From: Myxococcales bacterium
GTDB taxonomy: Bacteria > Myxococcota_A > Polyangia > Fen-1088
Assembly (NCBI GenBank): GCA_003142855.1
Contig: PLNW01000141.1
Location: 1 to 63,508, forward strand
DNA: 63,508 bases
Reading direction: 5' to 3'
This document shows positions 34,768 to 43,665 of the stretch, piece after piece. Made by a program: the position numbers and the translations under genes. How positions within the stretch are numbered: position 1 is the stretch's first letter; the number at the start of each line of letters is the position of its first letter. The notes beneath the pieces were generated by a model. It saw only the letters and a list, made by a program, of their open reading frames with translations. It made no database searches and was not told where the DNA came from.

Positions 34768-37155
34768 CTAAGGCGGATAGAGCAGGTACTTCTGCCGCTT
34801 GGCGCGGAAGGCGTCGAGGTCGTCTTTGAAAAGCGCCTCGACTTCGGCAAGGCGGCTGGGCTTGAGAATGGCCGCAGTCACCACGGGATCGCCAATCATC
34901 CGGTGCAGTCGGGCGGCGTTCCATTGCTCGCGATAAAGCTTGCGCAAGGCGATGGCGATGGCGATGCCAGTTCGCACTGGTTCGAAGGTTGCGCGGTTGT
35001 CGACGCGCAAGTGAACGCCCTGGCAAAGCGTGCCGCTGAATGGATTCGCTTGCGGCGTGAAGCTCGTGGCTTCAAATGAAACGCCGGCCAGTTGCGCCCG
35101 CGCCAGTTCAGCGGCGAGGCGTGGGCCGTCGATCCAGGGGGCTCCCACGACCTCAAAGGGCGTGTCGGTCCCCCGGCCAACCGAAACGTTCGTCGCTTCC
35201 AGCAAAGCGACGCCGGGATAGAGCACGGCCTCATCCACAGTGCGCAGGTTGGGCGACGGCGGCCACCAAGTCAGTCCGGTTTCATCGAAATAGGCCCTTC
35301 TATCGTAGCGAAGCATACGCACAGTTTCGAGACGCACGCCCAGATGCTCGTCGGCATTCATCAGCTCGGCCAACTCGCCCATGGTCATTCCGTGGCGAAC
35401 TGGCAGGGGGTGGTGGTTCACCGCCGACTGCTCACTGGGCTTGAGCATGGGGCCGGCCACGTCGATGGCATTGATGGGGTTGGGTCGATCGAGGACGATG
35501 ACCCGCAGCCCGCGTTGCGCGGCCGCTCTCAGCGTCGCGTGCACGGTCGAGGCGTAGGTGAAGAAGCGCGCTCCCACGTCAGGCAGATCGATCACGATGG
35601 CGTCGATGTCGGGTGGCAGAGTCACCGGCCGTGCGCCGGTCGGGGACTTGCTGCGCGGCGCGCGCGAGCCACCATAGAGACTGAAGACAGGGAGCTTGGT
35701 CTTGGTATCAATGCCGTCGTCGACGAATTCGTCGTGGCTGGCCGATAGACCATGCTCGGGGCTGAGCAGGGCCACCAGCGCGAGATCGCGACGCGTGGCC
35801 AGCACATCCGTGGTGCGGCTGCCGTCGCGGGCGCGGGCGCTGTCGTTGGTGAGCAGGGCGAAGCGCAGGCCACGCAGAGGGGCGAAATTCTCGGCAACCA
35901 GGGCGTCGATTCCCACGGCCAAAGGGCCGGCGGCAGACGGCGGCTCGCTCACCGCGCGCCCGAGGGTCGACCCAGCCAGCGTTGCAATCGCGCCGGCCAA
36001 GGCGTTGATCGAGCCCTTGCCGTCGGGGTGAACGCGATTGCTGAGAAAGATCACGAACAGGTCTTGCTCGGGGTCGAGCCAAAGCGACGTTCCAGTGTAG
36101 CCTCCGTGCCCGACCGCCCGTCGCGAGAGCGAAGTCCCGCGGTTGTTCGAATACGCGCTTTGCATGTCCCAGCCGAGCGCGCGAATCCCCCCGGGCACGT
36201 CGTGGGGGGCCAGCATCTTCGCTGTCGCAGGGACCGAGAGGACGCGGGCGTCTTCCAGCACCCCGGAACCGAGCAGCATGCGTGCGTAGCGGGCCAGGTC
36301 TTGGGCGGTGGAAAAGAGTCCCGCGTTTCCGGCCACGCCGCCCAGACGAAAAGCCCGCGGATCGTGGACCTCGCCGCGAATCCAGGCGCCCTTGCGCTGC
36401 TCGGTCGGGGCGATGCGGGTGCGATCTGTGGATGACGGCAGGAAGCCGGTCTGTTTCATGCCGAGCGGTCGAAACACGGCGGTCTCCGCAAAGCTGGCGA
36501 GATCCGTGCCCGTGACCCGCCGGACGACTTCCTCGAGGATGAGGAAGCCAATGTCCGAGTAAGTGAAGCGCGTGCCCGGCGCTGCCTTGAGCGACAGGGC
36601 AGCGATGCGCCGGATGGCCTCGGCGCGCCCGTGCTCGTAGTCGTCGAGGGCCGTCTCGGACGGCAGTCCCGAGACATGGGTGAGAAGCTGTCGAATGGTG
36701 ATTGCGCTCTTGCCGCGGGCTGCGAACTCCGGAACATAGCGGGACGCTCGATCGTCGAGATCGATCTTGCCCTGGTCGGCCAGGACCATGAGTGACGTCG
36801 CGGTGGCGATGGGCTTGGTCAGCGAGGCGAGATCGAAGACAGTGTCTTCTGTCATCGGCTCTTTCTCGGGCAGGACGGAACGGAAACCAAAGGCGTGTAG
36901 GAAGATAATGCCACTCTGCCGGCCAATCGCGACGACGCAGCCAGGGAGTTTCGCCTGCGCAAGGGCATCGGCCACCAGTCGCTCGATGCCTTCACGCAAG
37001 CCCGCGGGCGCGCTGACTTCGACTCTGGCGGTCCCCGCGTCCTCTGCCGCGAAAGATGTCGACGCGACTAGGGCGGGCGCGAAGGCAAGCAAAACCAGCC
37101 GGCCGCGCGCCGCGCGCGTGAACCGCGGGTGCGCGCTCGCGTGTGTCGAACTCAT
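34768..37155 (-). CDS. AmiE-NamZ-like fusion: beta-lactamase-fold amidase/esterase plus DUF1343 exo-muramidase
   Basis: A 795-residue periplasmic protein with a signal peptide ending TSFAAED (~28). Residues ~45-370 are a class C beta-lactamase-type serine hydrolase: ASLTKP (SxxK), TYSD (YxN equivalent), GHGGYTGT. Residues ~410-795 are DUF1343: LLSPEHGLSASHDE, DLPDVGARFFTY, WWPPSPNLRTVD, FEVVGAPWIDG. In Bacillus subtilis these functions are separate genes (amiE and namZ) that strip peptide and then MurNAc from cell-wall fragments. Fusion suggests coupled cell-wall recycling or predatory use of muropeptides. Start at ATG 37155. The GlcNAc-releasing partner NagZ is not in the window. Confidence 0.85.
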   Translation of the reverse strand: MSSTHASAHPRFTRAARGRLVLLAFAPALVASTSFAAEDAGTARVEVSAPAGLREGIERLVADALAQAKLPGCVVAIGRQSGIIFLHAFGFRSVLPEKEPMTEDTVFDLASLTKPIATATSLMVLADQGKIDLDDRASRYVPEFAARGKSAITIRQLLTHVSGLPSETALDDYEHGRAEAIRRIAALSLKAAPGTRFTYSDIGFLILEEVVRRVTGTDLASFAETAVFRPLGMKQTGFLPSSTDRTRIAPTEQRKGAWIRGEVHDPRAFRLGGVAGNAGLFSTAQDLARYARMLLGSGVLEDARVLSVPATAKMLAPHDVPGGIRALGWDMQSAYSNNRGTSLSRRAVGHGGYTGTSLWLDPEQDLFVIFLSNRVHPDGKGSINALAGAIATLAGSTLGRAVSEPPSAAGPLAVGIDALVAENFAPLRGLRFALLTNDSARARDGSRTTDVLATRRDLALVALLSPEHGLSASHDEFVDDGIDTKTKLPVFSLYGGSRAPRSKSPTGARPVTLPPDIDAIVIDLPDVGARFFTYASTVHATLRAAAQRGLRVIVLDRPNPINAIDVAGPMLKPSEQSAVNHHPLPVRHGMTMGELAELMNADEHLGVRLETVRMLRYDRRAYFDETGLTWWPPSPNLRTVDEAVLYPGVALLEATNVSVGRGTDTPFEVVGAPWIDGPRLAAELARAQLAGVSFEATSFTPQANPFSGTLCQGVHLRVDNRATFEPVRTGIAIAIALRKLYREQWNAARLHRMIGDPVVTAAILKPSRLAEVEALFKDDLDAFRAKRQKYLLYPP

Positions 37156-37171
37156 TCCCCGAAGGTCTGCT

Positions 37172-37195
37172 GGCACCATTGAGTTTCACGTGGCC
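37172..37195 (+). repeat. 24-bp dnaE-derived scrap
   Basis: Encodes GTIEFHVA in the plus frame and matches dnaE 20323-20346 at 22 of 24 positions. It sits 17 bases before the start of the AmiE-NamZ-like gene, at the border with the toxin-antitoxin module. Short enough that chance cannot be fully excluded. Confidence 0.5.
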
Positions 37196-37212
37196 GCCGC
37201 ATTCGACGCCGT

Positions 37213-37626
37213 CTATTCCTCCCACCAGTTCTCGACGACTAGGCCCCGAATCCGACCGAGGTGTTTCACGTTCCGCGTGACCACGACCAGACCGCCGACC
37301 AGGGCTGTCGCGCCGATCATCACGTCCTCGATTCCGACGGAGGTCCCGCGCAATTCGAGGTCTGCCAGGATCTCGCCCGCGCGGCTCGCCTCGTCTTCAC
37401 CCAGCGGGAGGATCTTCACACGCGCAAGAACATCCCTCCGGATTCGCTCCCACAAAATGGAACCCGCGGCGCTCTTGACCGCGCCGAAGCGCATCTCCAT
37501 GACCGAGACGACCGAGCTGTACAGGGCGTTCTGGGGGGCCTCACGCAAGTGGTGGAGCACGGCTGCCGATGGTCGTTTCTTGACGACCTCGGACAGAACA
37601 TTGGTGTCCAGCAGATAGTGGGGCAC
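37213..37626 (-). CDS. vapC: VapC-type PIN-domain toxin
   Basis: A 137-residue PIN-domain ribonuclease. The metal-binding acidic residues are visible: Asp in YLLDTNVLSE (~residue 7), Glu in SVMEMRFG (~43), and Glu/Asp in GIEDVMIGA (~98), with VVTRNVKHL (~117) at the end. VapC toxins cleave tRNA or rRNA when released from their antitoxin. It follows the antitoxin gene by 4 nt on the same strand. Intact by motif. Confidence 0.9.
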   Translation of the reverse strand: MPHYLLDTNVLSEVVKKRPSAAVLHHLREAPQNALYSSVVSVMEMRFGAVKSAAGSILWERIRRDVLARVKILPLGEDEASRAGEILADLELRGTSVGIEDVMIGATALVGGLVVVTRNVKHLGRIRGLVVENWWEE

Positions 37627-37630
37627 GGGT

Positions 37631-37945
37631 TCAGTGACCTCGCGCCGGACGTTTCAGCGCGCGGGGTAGATGGTGCTGGCGAGCGGATACAATCTCCTCG
37701 ACGCCAGCGATGAACGGGTGTGTGTCCTTCAGCCAACCCGTGACGTCCGCCAGACCCTGGCCATCGTCAACGGATTCGGGAGGGACCAGCCTGGCCATCG
37801 GTCTTCCACGGCGGGTGATCAGCACATTGGCGCCCCCGTATGCCACGCGACCGAGGAGTTCCGACAGGCGGTTCCTGGCGCCCGCGACACTCACCTCTAC
37901 CACCGGGGCCGTTGTCTTCCTAGCCATCTTGGACATTATGTCCAT
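37631..37945 (-). CDS. Phd/VapB-type antitoxin
   Basis: A ~104-residue antitoxin. The DNA-binding Phd/YefM fold is shown by VSVAGARNRLSELLGRVAYGG and the following ITRRGRPMARLVP. The C-terminal toxin-neutralising tail is basic (QHHLPRALKRPARGH). Start is among ATG 37945, 37936 and 37927; the first is used. Phd-type antitoxins normally repress their own operon, so the region upstream of 37945 should hold the operator. Confidence 0.85.
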   Translation of the reverse strand: MDIMSKMARKTTAPVVEVSVAGARNRLSELLGRVAYGGANVLITRRGRPMARLVPPESVDDGQGLADVTGWLKDTHPFIAGVEEIVSARQHHLPRALKRPARGH

Positions 37946-38073
37946 TATGGCGCATTGACCTGGGGAGCGCCAGGGTGATGGCAAGATAGGTCGTGCCCGG
38001 CCAGGCTTGGCCGGATGCCCTGAGCGAATCCAGGGTCTCATCTCATTCGGCATTGCCTTAGTCCACATCTTAG

Positions 38074-38299
<226 letters not shown>

Positions 38300-38301
<2 letters not shown>

Positions 38302-38398
38302 TCGGATGATCGTGGCGCAGGCACTGGTTGAGGGCGTCCCCGTGCTCAGCTCCGACGGCCAGCTTGACGCCTACGGCATCCGGCGCCTGGCCCCGTGA
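38300..38398 (+). pseudogene. C-terminal remnant of a PIN toxin
   Basis: The last ~32 codons read DRMIVAQALVEGVPVLSSDG and end AYGIRRLAP, the standard end of a VapC toxin (DRxLxAQA motif). It overlaps the antitoxin stop in another frame. The catalytic N-terminal three quarters are missing. Confidence 0.85.
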
Positions 38399-38439
38399 CC
38401 GCGGGAATACCAGGTTGGCGCCGGTCATCAGCGCCAGAG

Positions 38440-38469
38440 TTACCCGTTCGGGTCAGGCGCCTGTACAAT
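38440..38469 (+). promoter_or_regulatory. Candidate promoter and operator for the type I restriction locus
   Basis: TTACCC (38440-38445) and TACAAT (38464-38469) with an 18-base spacer, 23 bases before the hsdM start. The spacer carries a small palindrome ACCCG-TT-CGGGT (38442-38453) that could be an operator. Confidence 0.4.
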
Positions 38470-38491
38470 CACAGCGAGGACACCACCCGAT

Positions 38492-40030
38492 ATGATGACC
38501 GGCGAAATCAAGAGCAAGATCGACGCTGTCTGGAATGCCTTCTGGGCCGGCGGCATCGCCAACCCGCTGGAGGTCATCGAGCAGATCACCTACTTGCTCT
38601 TCCTGCGCCGGCTGGATGACCTGCACACCCTGGAGGAAAACAAGGCCGCGCGGCTGAAGCAGCCCATGGAGCGGCGGGTGTTTCCCAAGGGCAAGGACAA
38701 GCGCGGCCGATCCTACGAGGACTTCCGCTGGAGCAAGTTCAAGAATTTCGCCCCGGCCGAGATGTACAAGGTGATCGGCGAGCACGTCTTTCCGTTTTTG
38801 CGCGACCTGGGCGGCGACGGCTCGACCTACGCGCACCACATGAAGGACGCGCGCTTCACCATTCCCACGCCCGCGCTGCTCGACAAGGTCGTGCAACTCC
38901 TCGCCGACGTGCCCATGGAGGATCGCGACACCAAGGGCGACCTTTACGAGTACATGCTGGGCAAGATCGCCAGCGCCGGGCAGAACGGCCAGTTCCGCAC
39001 GCCCCGCCACATCATCCGTCTCATGGTCGAGATGACCGCGCCGCAGCCCACCGATTTGATCTGCGACCCGGCCTGCGGCACGGCAGGCTTTCTGGTCGCG
39101 GCCGGCGAATTCCTGCGCGAGCGCCAGCCCAACCTCTTGCACGACAGCAAGCTGCGCAAGCACTTCCACCAGGCCATGTTCCACGGCTTCGATTTCGACA
39201 ACACCATGTTGCGCATCGGCAGCATGAACATGCTCCTGCACGGCGTGGACAACCCCGACATCCGCTATCGCGATTCGCTGGCGCAAGATCACGCTGGCGA
39301 CGAAGAAACGTACACGCTGGTCCTGGCCAATCCGCCCTTTGCCGGCAGCCTCGACTACGAGAACACTGCCAAGGATCTCCTGGCCATCGTCAAAACCAAG
39401 AAGACCGAGCTACTCTTCCTGGCGCTGTTCCTGCGCCTGCTCAAGCCTGGCGGTCGCGCCGCCGTCATCGTGCCCGACGGCGTGCTCTTCGGTTCGAGCA
39501 ACGCGCACAAGGAATTGCGGCGCATGCTGGTGGAAGAGCAGAAGCTGGACGGCGTGGTTTCCCTGCCCGGAGGCGTGTTCAAGCCCTACGCCGGCGTGTC
39601 CACCGCGATCTTGCTTTTCACCAAGACCAATTCCGGCGGTACCGATCGCGTCTGGTTCTACGACGTGGCGGCAGACGGCTGGAGCCTGGACGACAAGCGC
39701 ACTCCACTTCTCTCCGACGACAAACTCGGCCCCGTGCCCAAGACCGCACTCGGCAAAGACGAGCACGACAAGAACAACCTCCCCGACGTGCTGGCCCGCT
39801 GGCAAAAACGCGACAGCGCCGAACGCAAACGCCCGCGAACCAGCCAAAGCTTCTGCGTGCCCAAGGCCGACATCGCAGCCCAAGGCTACGACCTGAGCCT
39901 CAACCGCTACAAGGAAGTGGTCCACGAGGAAGTGGAGCACCAGGCGCCGAAGGAGATCCTGGCCGAGTTGGCGAAGCTGGAGACGGAGATTCAGAAGGGG
40001 ATGAAGGAGCTGGAAGGGATGGTCGGATGA
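38492..40030 (+). CDS. hsdM: Type I restriction-modification system methyltransferase subunit
   Basis: Methylates adenine N6 at the recognition site in complex with HsdS. 512 residues. The helical N-terminal domain (IDAVWNAFWAGGIANPLEVIEQITYLLFLRRLDD) is typical of HsdM. The SAM loop CDPACGTAGF is at ~190-199 and the catalytic NPPF at ~280-283. ATG codons at 38492 and 38495 are adjacent. The stop overlaps the hsdS start (ATGA), giving translational coupling. Full length and apparently functional. Confidence 0.96.
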   Translation: MMTGEIKSKIDAVWNAFWAGGIANPLEVIEQITYLLFLRRLDDLHTLEENKAARLKQPMERRVFPKGKDKRGRSYEDFRWSKFKNFAPAEMYKVIGEHVFPFLRDLGGDGSTYAHHMKDARFTIPTPALLDKVVQLLADVPMEDRDTKGDLYEYMLGKIASAGQNGQFRTPRHIIRLMVEMTAPQPTDLICDPACGTAGFLVAAGEFLRERQPNLLHDSKLRKHFHQAMFHGFDFDNTMLRIGSMNMLLHGVDNPDIRYRDSLAQDHAGDEETYTLVLANPPFAGSLDYENTAKDLLAIVKTKKTELLFLALFLRLLKPGGRAAVIVPDGVLFGSSNAHKELRRMLVEEQKLDGVVSLPGGVFKPYAGVSTAILLFTKTNSGGTDRVWFYDVAADGWSLDDKRTPLLSDDKLGPVPKTALGKDEHDKNNLPDVLARWQKRDSAERKRPRTSQSFCVPKADIAAQGYDLSLNRYKEVVHEEVEHQAPKEILAELAKLETEIQKGMKELEGMVG

Positions 40031-41232
40031 ATTTCGCCAGCCGATGGCCGTTAGTTCCCCTCGGCGAAGTGGTCGAAGATACGCAGTACGGAACTTCGAT
40101 GAAGGCGAACGAGCAGGGAACCGGTGTTCCGGTGTTGCGCATGAACAACATCACGTACAGCGGGTCCATCGATGTTGCCGATCTGAAGCACGTGGATCTT
40201 TCGGAGGCCGAGGACGAACGCTACTTTGTCCGGCGCGGCGACCTCCTTTTCAACCGCACGAACAGTCAGGAACTCGTTGGCAAGATGGGGGTGTGGAACC
40301 GAGACGAGCGGTTTGCCTTTGCCGGGTATCTCGTCCGACTTCGTTTGAATTGTGATCGAGCCGAACCACGATTTGTTGGCGCATGGTTCAACACCCCCGA
40401 GATGAAAGCAATGCTTCGTGCGAGGGCGAAGCCGTCTATCAATATGTCCAACATCAACGCCACAGAGGTGTTGGAGTTGTCGCTAGTCCTGCCGCCTCTC
40501 AAGGAGCAGCGGCGGATTGCGGAGGTGCTGGACCAGGCGGAGGCACTGCGGGCCAAGCGCCGCGCCGCCCTCGCCCAACTCGACACCCTCACCCAATCCA
40601 TCTTCCTAGACCTCTTCGGCGACCCAGATCGCGGCCCCAACGAATGGCCTTCAGTGATGCTTGGAGATGTTGCGGAGATCATCACTGGGTATCCGTTTCG
40701 CAGTCAGGAGTACCAAGGGCCTGCGGATGGGGTCAGATTGTGTAGGGGAGCCAACGTAATGCCGAGTCGCCTCGACTGGAGCGATTTGGCCTGCTGGCCA
40801 GCTGGTAGAACTGATTCCATGGCCGACTTCAATCTGGTTCCTGGCGATATCGTTCTGGCAATGGATCGTCCTTGGATCTCGGAGGGTTTCAAACTCGCCG
40901 AAGTTCGAGCTTCAGACTGTCCAGCCCTTCTTGTCCAACGTGTTGCGAGGCTGCGCGGGAAGACCGGAGTTCCGAACGCCTTCTTGCTCCATATTCTCGG
41001 GCAACCGGCCTTCGCGCGCCACTGCCGGCCAACCGAAACTACAATCCCACATATTTCGCCCAAGGAAATCCGATCCTTTACCTTCTCCTTTCCGCCGTTG
41101 GCGCTTCAGCGGGACTTCGCCCGTCGTGTCGCCGCCGTCGACAAACTCAAATCCGCCCACCGCGCCTCGCTCGCCAAGCTCGACGCGCTCTTCGCCTCGC
41201 TCCAGCACCGCGCTTTCCGGGGCACATTGTGA
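40027..41232 (+). CDS. hsdS: Type I restriction-modification specificity subunit
   Basis: A 401-residue HsdS with two target-recognition domains. TRD1 spans ~1-150 and TRD2 ~205-360. Each is followed by a conserved helical spacer (LKEQRRIAEVLDQAEALRAKR at ~157-178; a second coiled helix with DKLKSAHRASLAKLDALF near the end). Each TRD should read one half of a bipartite target. The two TRDs are dissimilar, implying an asymmetric site. hsdR does not follow directly but lies 3.6 kb downstream. Confidence 0.94.
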   Translation: MNFASRWPLVPLGEVVEDTQYGTSMKANEQGTGVPVLRMNNITYSGSIDVADLKHVDLSEAEDERYFVRRGDLLFNRTNSQELVGKMGVWNRDERFAFAGYLVRLRLNCDRAEPRFVGAWFNTPEMKAMLRARAKPSINMSNINATEVLELSLVLPPLKEQRRIAEVLDQAEALRAKRRAALAQLDTLTQSIFLDLFGDPDRGPNEWPSVMLGDVAEIITGYPFRSQEYQGPADGVRLCRGANVMPSRLDWSDLACWPAGRTDSMADFNLVPGDIVLAMDRPWISEGFKLAEVRASDCPALLVQRVARLRGKTGVPNAFLLHILGQPAFARHCRPTETTIPHISPKEIRSFTFSFPPLALQRDFARRVAAVDKLKSAHRASLAKLDALFASLQHRAFRGTL

Positions 41233-41254
41233 CGTGACCGACGCGAAGTCCAGG

Positions 41255-41818
41255 CTAGCGCCGATTCTTTTTGCGCGCAGTCCTTTGCTGCTTTCTCTTG
41301 TTCTTGTTCCCTGCGTGTGTTCCGTGGCTGTACGGCGCAGTGCTATCAGGAGAATTTCCCACGATGTCACAGTGGCCAGCCGGGCCGTCGTACGACAGGT
41401 GGACGAAACGAAGGAAATCTCTGCCTAGAAGACCGTTGAATGGACGTGGGGTCGGCGGGGTGCTCATGCCAATCATCTCTGAGGTGAAAGTCATCAGCGT
41501 TGTCCGAGGACCGTCCGCAAAAGCAATCGCGATGCTCAGAAGGAAAACCGGGCACTCCTCCGCAACATGAGAAATGCCAATCATTGGCTCAAACCGAATG
41601 GGTTCAAGACCGAGGGATTCGGCTATTCCGCGATCTACGACGGTCTTGGAAGCCCCTGTGTCGACGAGCATCTTGATTTGGATGCTTGACGCTTGCTGAA
41701 TGTCCTCGGGCTTGAGCACCGGACGTGAGAGCGTCACGTTCGCAATTGGCCCCAGAAAGACCATCGCGTCCCTTGAGACCGCTCCGTTCTGGTCCAGATA
41801 CTGGCAGCGATGTCTCAC
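41255..41818 (-). CDS. Retropepsin-like aspartic protease
   Basis: A 187-residue single-domain clan AA protease. The catalytic loop MLVDTGASKTVV lies at ~50-61, and the second psi-like motif GLLGRDFL at ~128-135, followed by a strand LSYDG. One DTG loop means it must dimerise, as retroviral proteases do. The C-terminal ~30 residues are Lys/Arg-rich and may bind nucleic acid. No signal peptide. Start GTG 41818 overlaps the stop of the upstream small gene. It sits antisense to, and converges on, hsdS inside the restriction locus. Substrate unknown. Confidence 0.82.
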   Translation of the reverse strand: MRHRCQYLDQNGAVSRDAMVFLGPIANVTLSRPVLKPEDIQQASSIQIKMLVDTGASKTVVDRGIAESLGLEPIRFEPMIGISHVAEECPVFLLSIAIAFADGPRTTLMTFTSEMIGMSTPPTPRPFNGLLGRDFLRFVHLSYDGPAGHCDIVGNSPDSTAPYSHGTHAGNKNKRKQQRTARKKNRR

Positions 41819-42075
41819 GCGTAGGAAAGGCCAAACAGCACGGCGGCCGTCACCGGGGTAGTGTGCGTTTCCGATACCGGGGCTATCACATAGCCGGTCC
41901 CTGCGCCAAACTCTCGAACGGCAGCATCGTAGGCTGCCTTCTCGTCATCGTGAAAGCTGCGTACAGATCCATCCTTGAAAACAACCCACTTCCCACGATG
42001 CTCTTCAAGCAGTCCCGGCAAGGCAGCGCGGAACAGCTTGGTTTCCTCAAGCACCTTTTCGGATACAGTTCCCAT
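41815..42075 (-). CDS. Small protein coupled to the retropepsin-like protease (DUF5678-like)
   Basis: An 86-residue acidic protein with a compact alpha/beta pattern: LEEHRGKWVVFKDGSVRSF, then a helix AAYDAAVREFG and a strand GYVIAPV. This resembles small DUF5678-type proteins that often precede clan AA proteases. The stop overlaps the protease start by 4 nt, so the two are made together. It could be substrate, adaptor or inhibitor; nothing in the sequence decides. Confidence 0.65.
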   Translation of the reverse strand: MGTVSEKVLEETKLFRAALPGLLEEHRGKWVVFKDGSVRSFHDDEKAAYDAAVREFGAGTGYVIAPVSETHTTPVTAAVLFGLSYA

Positions 42076-42199
42076 GGATTGTGCCTTCTAACCCTTTCAA
42101 TACTACCACGCGAAGGGTTTTCGGCACCAAGTGCGTTGCACCTGAGCACATCCAAAAATTCTTGTATTTTCAACTGGTTAATGATGTCATCAAAGCTCA

Positions 42200-42641
42200 G
42201 CATGTCGCGCAACGAGGCACTAGCGTCGCTCATGCGCCGGATGGGAATCTGCGAGGAACGCGGAAGCGGGTCGACAAGGTGGTGTTCCAGACCGAGCTGT
42301 TCCAGCTTCCCGCTCCGCTCTTGGAGGTGACCGGCGAGTCGACACGCGCCGTGCTCTTCGCGCACCGTCCGCTGACGAAGATGGACAAGGAGGACCGGGT
42401 GCGGGCCTGCTACCTGCACGCGTGCCTCAAGTACGTGAACCGCGAGCACCTGACGAACACGTCCGTTCGCGGTCGCTTCGGAATCGAGCAGCAGAACATT
42501 GCAACTGCTTCACGGCTGATCAAGGAGGCCGTTGACGCCGGTGTCATCGCGCCTGTCGATCCCGACTCGGCCAAGAGCCACCGCCGCTACGTGCCATGGT
42601 GGGCGGTCCCGTCGGGGATGGATGACAAGGGTGAGAAATAG
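42200..42641 (+). pseudogene. Frameshifted C-terminal fragment of an AlbA_2/Schlafen-type ATP-binding protein
   Basis: The first frame reads RNEALASLMRRMGICEERGSG. The second frame continues DKVVFQTELFQLPAPLLEV and onward, ending after a winged-helix-like region (SVRGRFGIEQQNIATASRLI). In intact relatives these are continuous (ERGSGIDKV), so one base has been lost at about 42270/42271. The N-terminal ATPase-like domain is also missing. The family is common in defence islands as a predicted regulator. Confidence 0.8.
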
Positions 42642-42862
42642 CCATGGGGGCATTTGATAGTGACGGGCTCAGCGCCCCGGAAGTCGCACAAATACTACGC
42701 AATTGCGCGACGTTAGGTCATTTGATGGGCATTTGATGACGGCTATCATGTGTATTGCGAATTTAGGTAGATTCATGGATAAAACATGCATGATTACAGT
42801 AGGTTATACATTCTGCAAGTATCATGTTGATCTCTGATTCGCAATCGTGTAGTATTACATTA

Positions 42863-43396
42863 ATGGAAGACATCACACTGTTGCCGAAGATCAAAGATTG
42901 GATCCGCGTGATGGGTCAGCGCGGAATCTACGGGGGAGCCTCGGCTCGGCTCAGAAGCACGGCCGTCGAGCAAATGTTGTCTGTAGTTGGTACCGAGGAG
43001 CCCAAGGATGCCGAGTGGGCTCTTGATAATATAGCAAGCTTGGCAAAGCGATGGGCAACAAAGAATCAGGCGAATCCAGGGACAGCTAGCACGTATCTTT
43101 CGCGGGCCAAGTCAACCATAGGGGACTACATCGCGTATCAAAAGGACCCGACGAAAACCATAGCCCCTCGACCGTCATCGAACAGAAAAGAGCGAGATTC
43201 TGAGCGAGAACGCGAACCGGAGGCAGCCAAGTTGATCTCGCCCGATCCGTCGGCTGACGAGCAAAGATTCGTCATCGCCCTGTCAGGCGGTAAACGAGCG
43301 ACGTTGGCGGTACCAGTGCACCTTGCGGCGCTCGATATCAAGATACTACAGAAGCAAATTGAGATTCTTGAGCTGCAGGTATCAGGAGAGATTTGA
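42863..43396 (+). CDS. Orphan protein in AT-rich DNA, possibly phage/element-derived
   Basis: A 177-residue protein. The N-terminal ~90 residues are helical (WALDNIASLAKRWATKNQANP, TASTYLSRAKSTIGDYIAY) and resemble an integrase core-binding/SAM-like fold, but there is no catalytic domain. A charged linker (~95-125) is followed by a small beta-strand region (RFVIALSGGKRATLAVPVHL) and a terminal helix. The DNA is much poorer in GC than its surroundings and uses A/T-ending codons, a sign of recent transfer. Start at ATG 42863; no partner gene is close on the same strand. Confidence 0.6.
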   Translation: MEDITLLPKIKDWIRVMGQRGIYGGASARLRSTAVEQMLSVVGTEEPKDAEWALDNIASLAKRWATKNQANPGTASTYLSRAKSTIGDYIAYQKDPTKTIAPRPSSNRKERDSEREREPEAAKLISPDPSADEQRFVIALSGGKRATLAVPVHLAALDIKILQKQIEILELQVSGEI

Positions 43397-43665
43397 AACC
43401 CGTGTACCCAACGTCCTCTGAAGCGAACCCGGGGTCCTTATGCCCGGAGCGGTTCCATTCGCCGTTCGTTCGCTCAGAGGCGTTTGGGGTTCCCGGGGTG
43501 ATCCCATCGGGCAGGGAAGAAGAAGCGTCTTCAGAGAGCAAACAAACTAGGTCCAATTCTCCCCTAACGCAAGCTGGTTGGACGAGAAACGAAGGTACCC
43601 ACAGCGTACGAACGAGTCTCCGTTTGCTTCCTTGACTCGGGATATACTGGGTCTAGGGTTTGCCC

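Noticed and set aside
41886..42449. 187-codon minus-strand frame, including MLSFDDIINQLKIQEF
   Set aside because: Mostly antisense to the AlbA_2-type fragment and overlapping the DUF5678-like gene; the short native-looking stretch is not enough.
43397..43665. Possible gene between the orphan gene and the DUF433 antitoxin
   Set aside because: The only frame is Ser/Pro-rich without domain or ribosome site; treated as promoter region.
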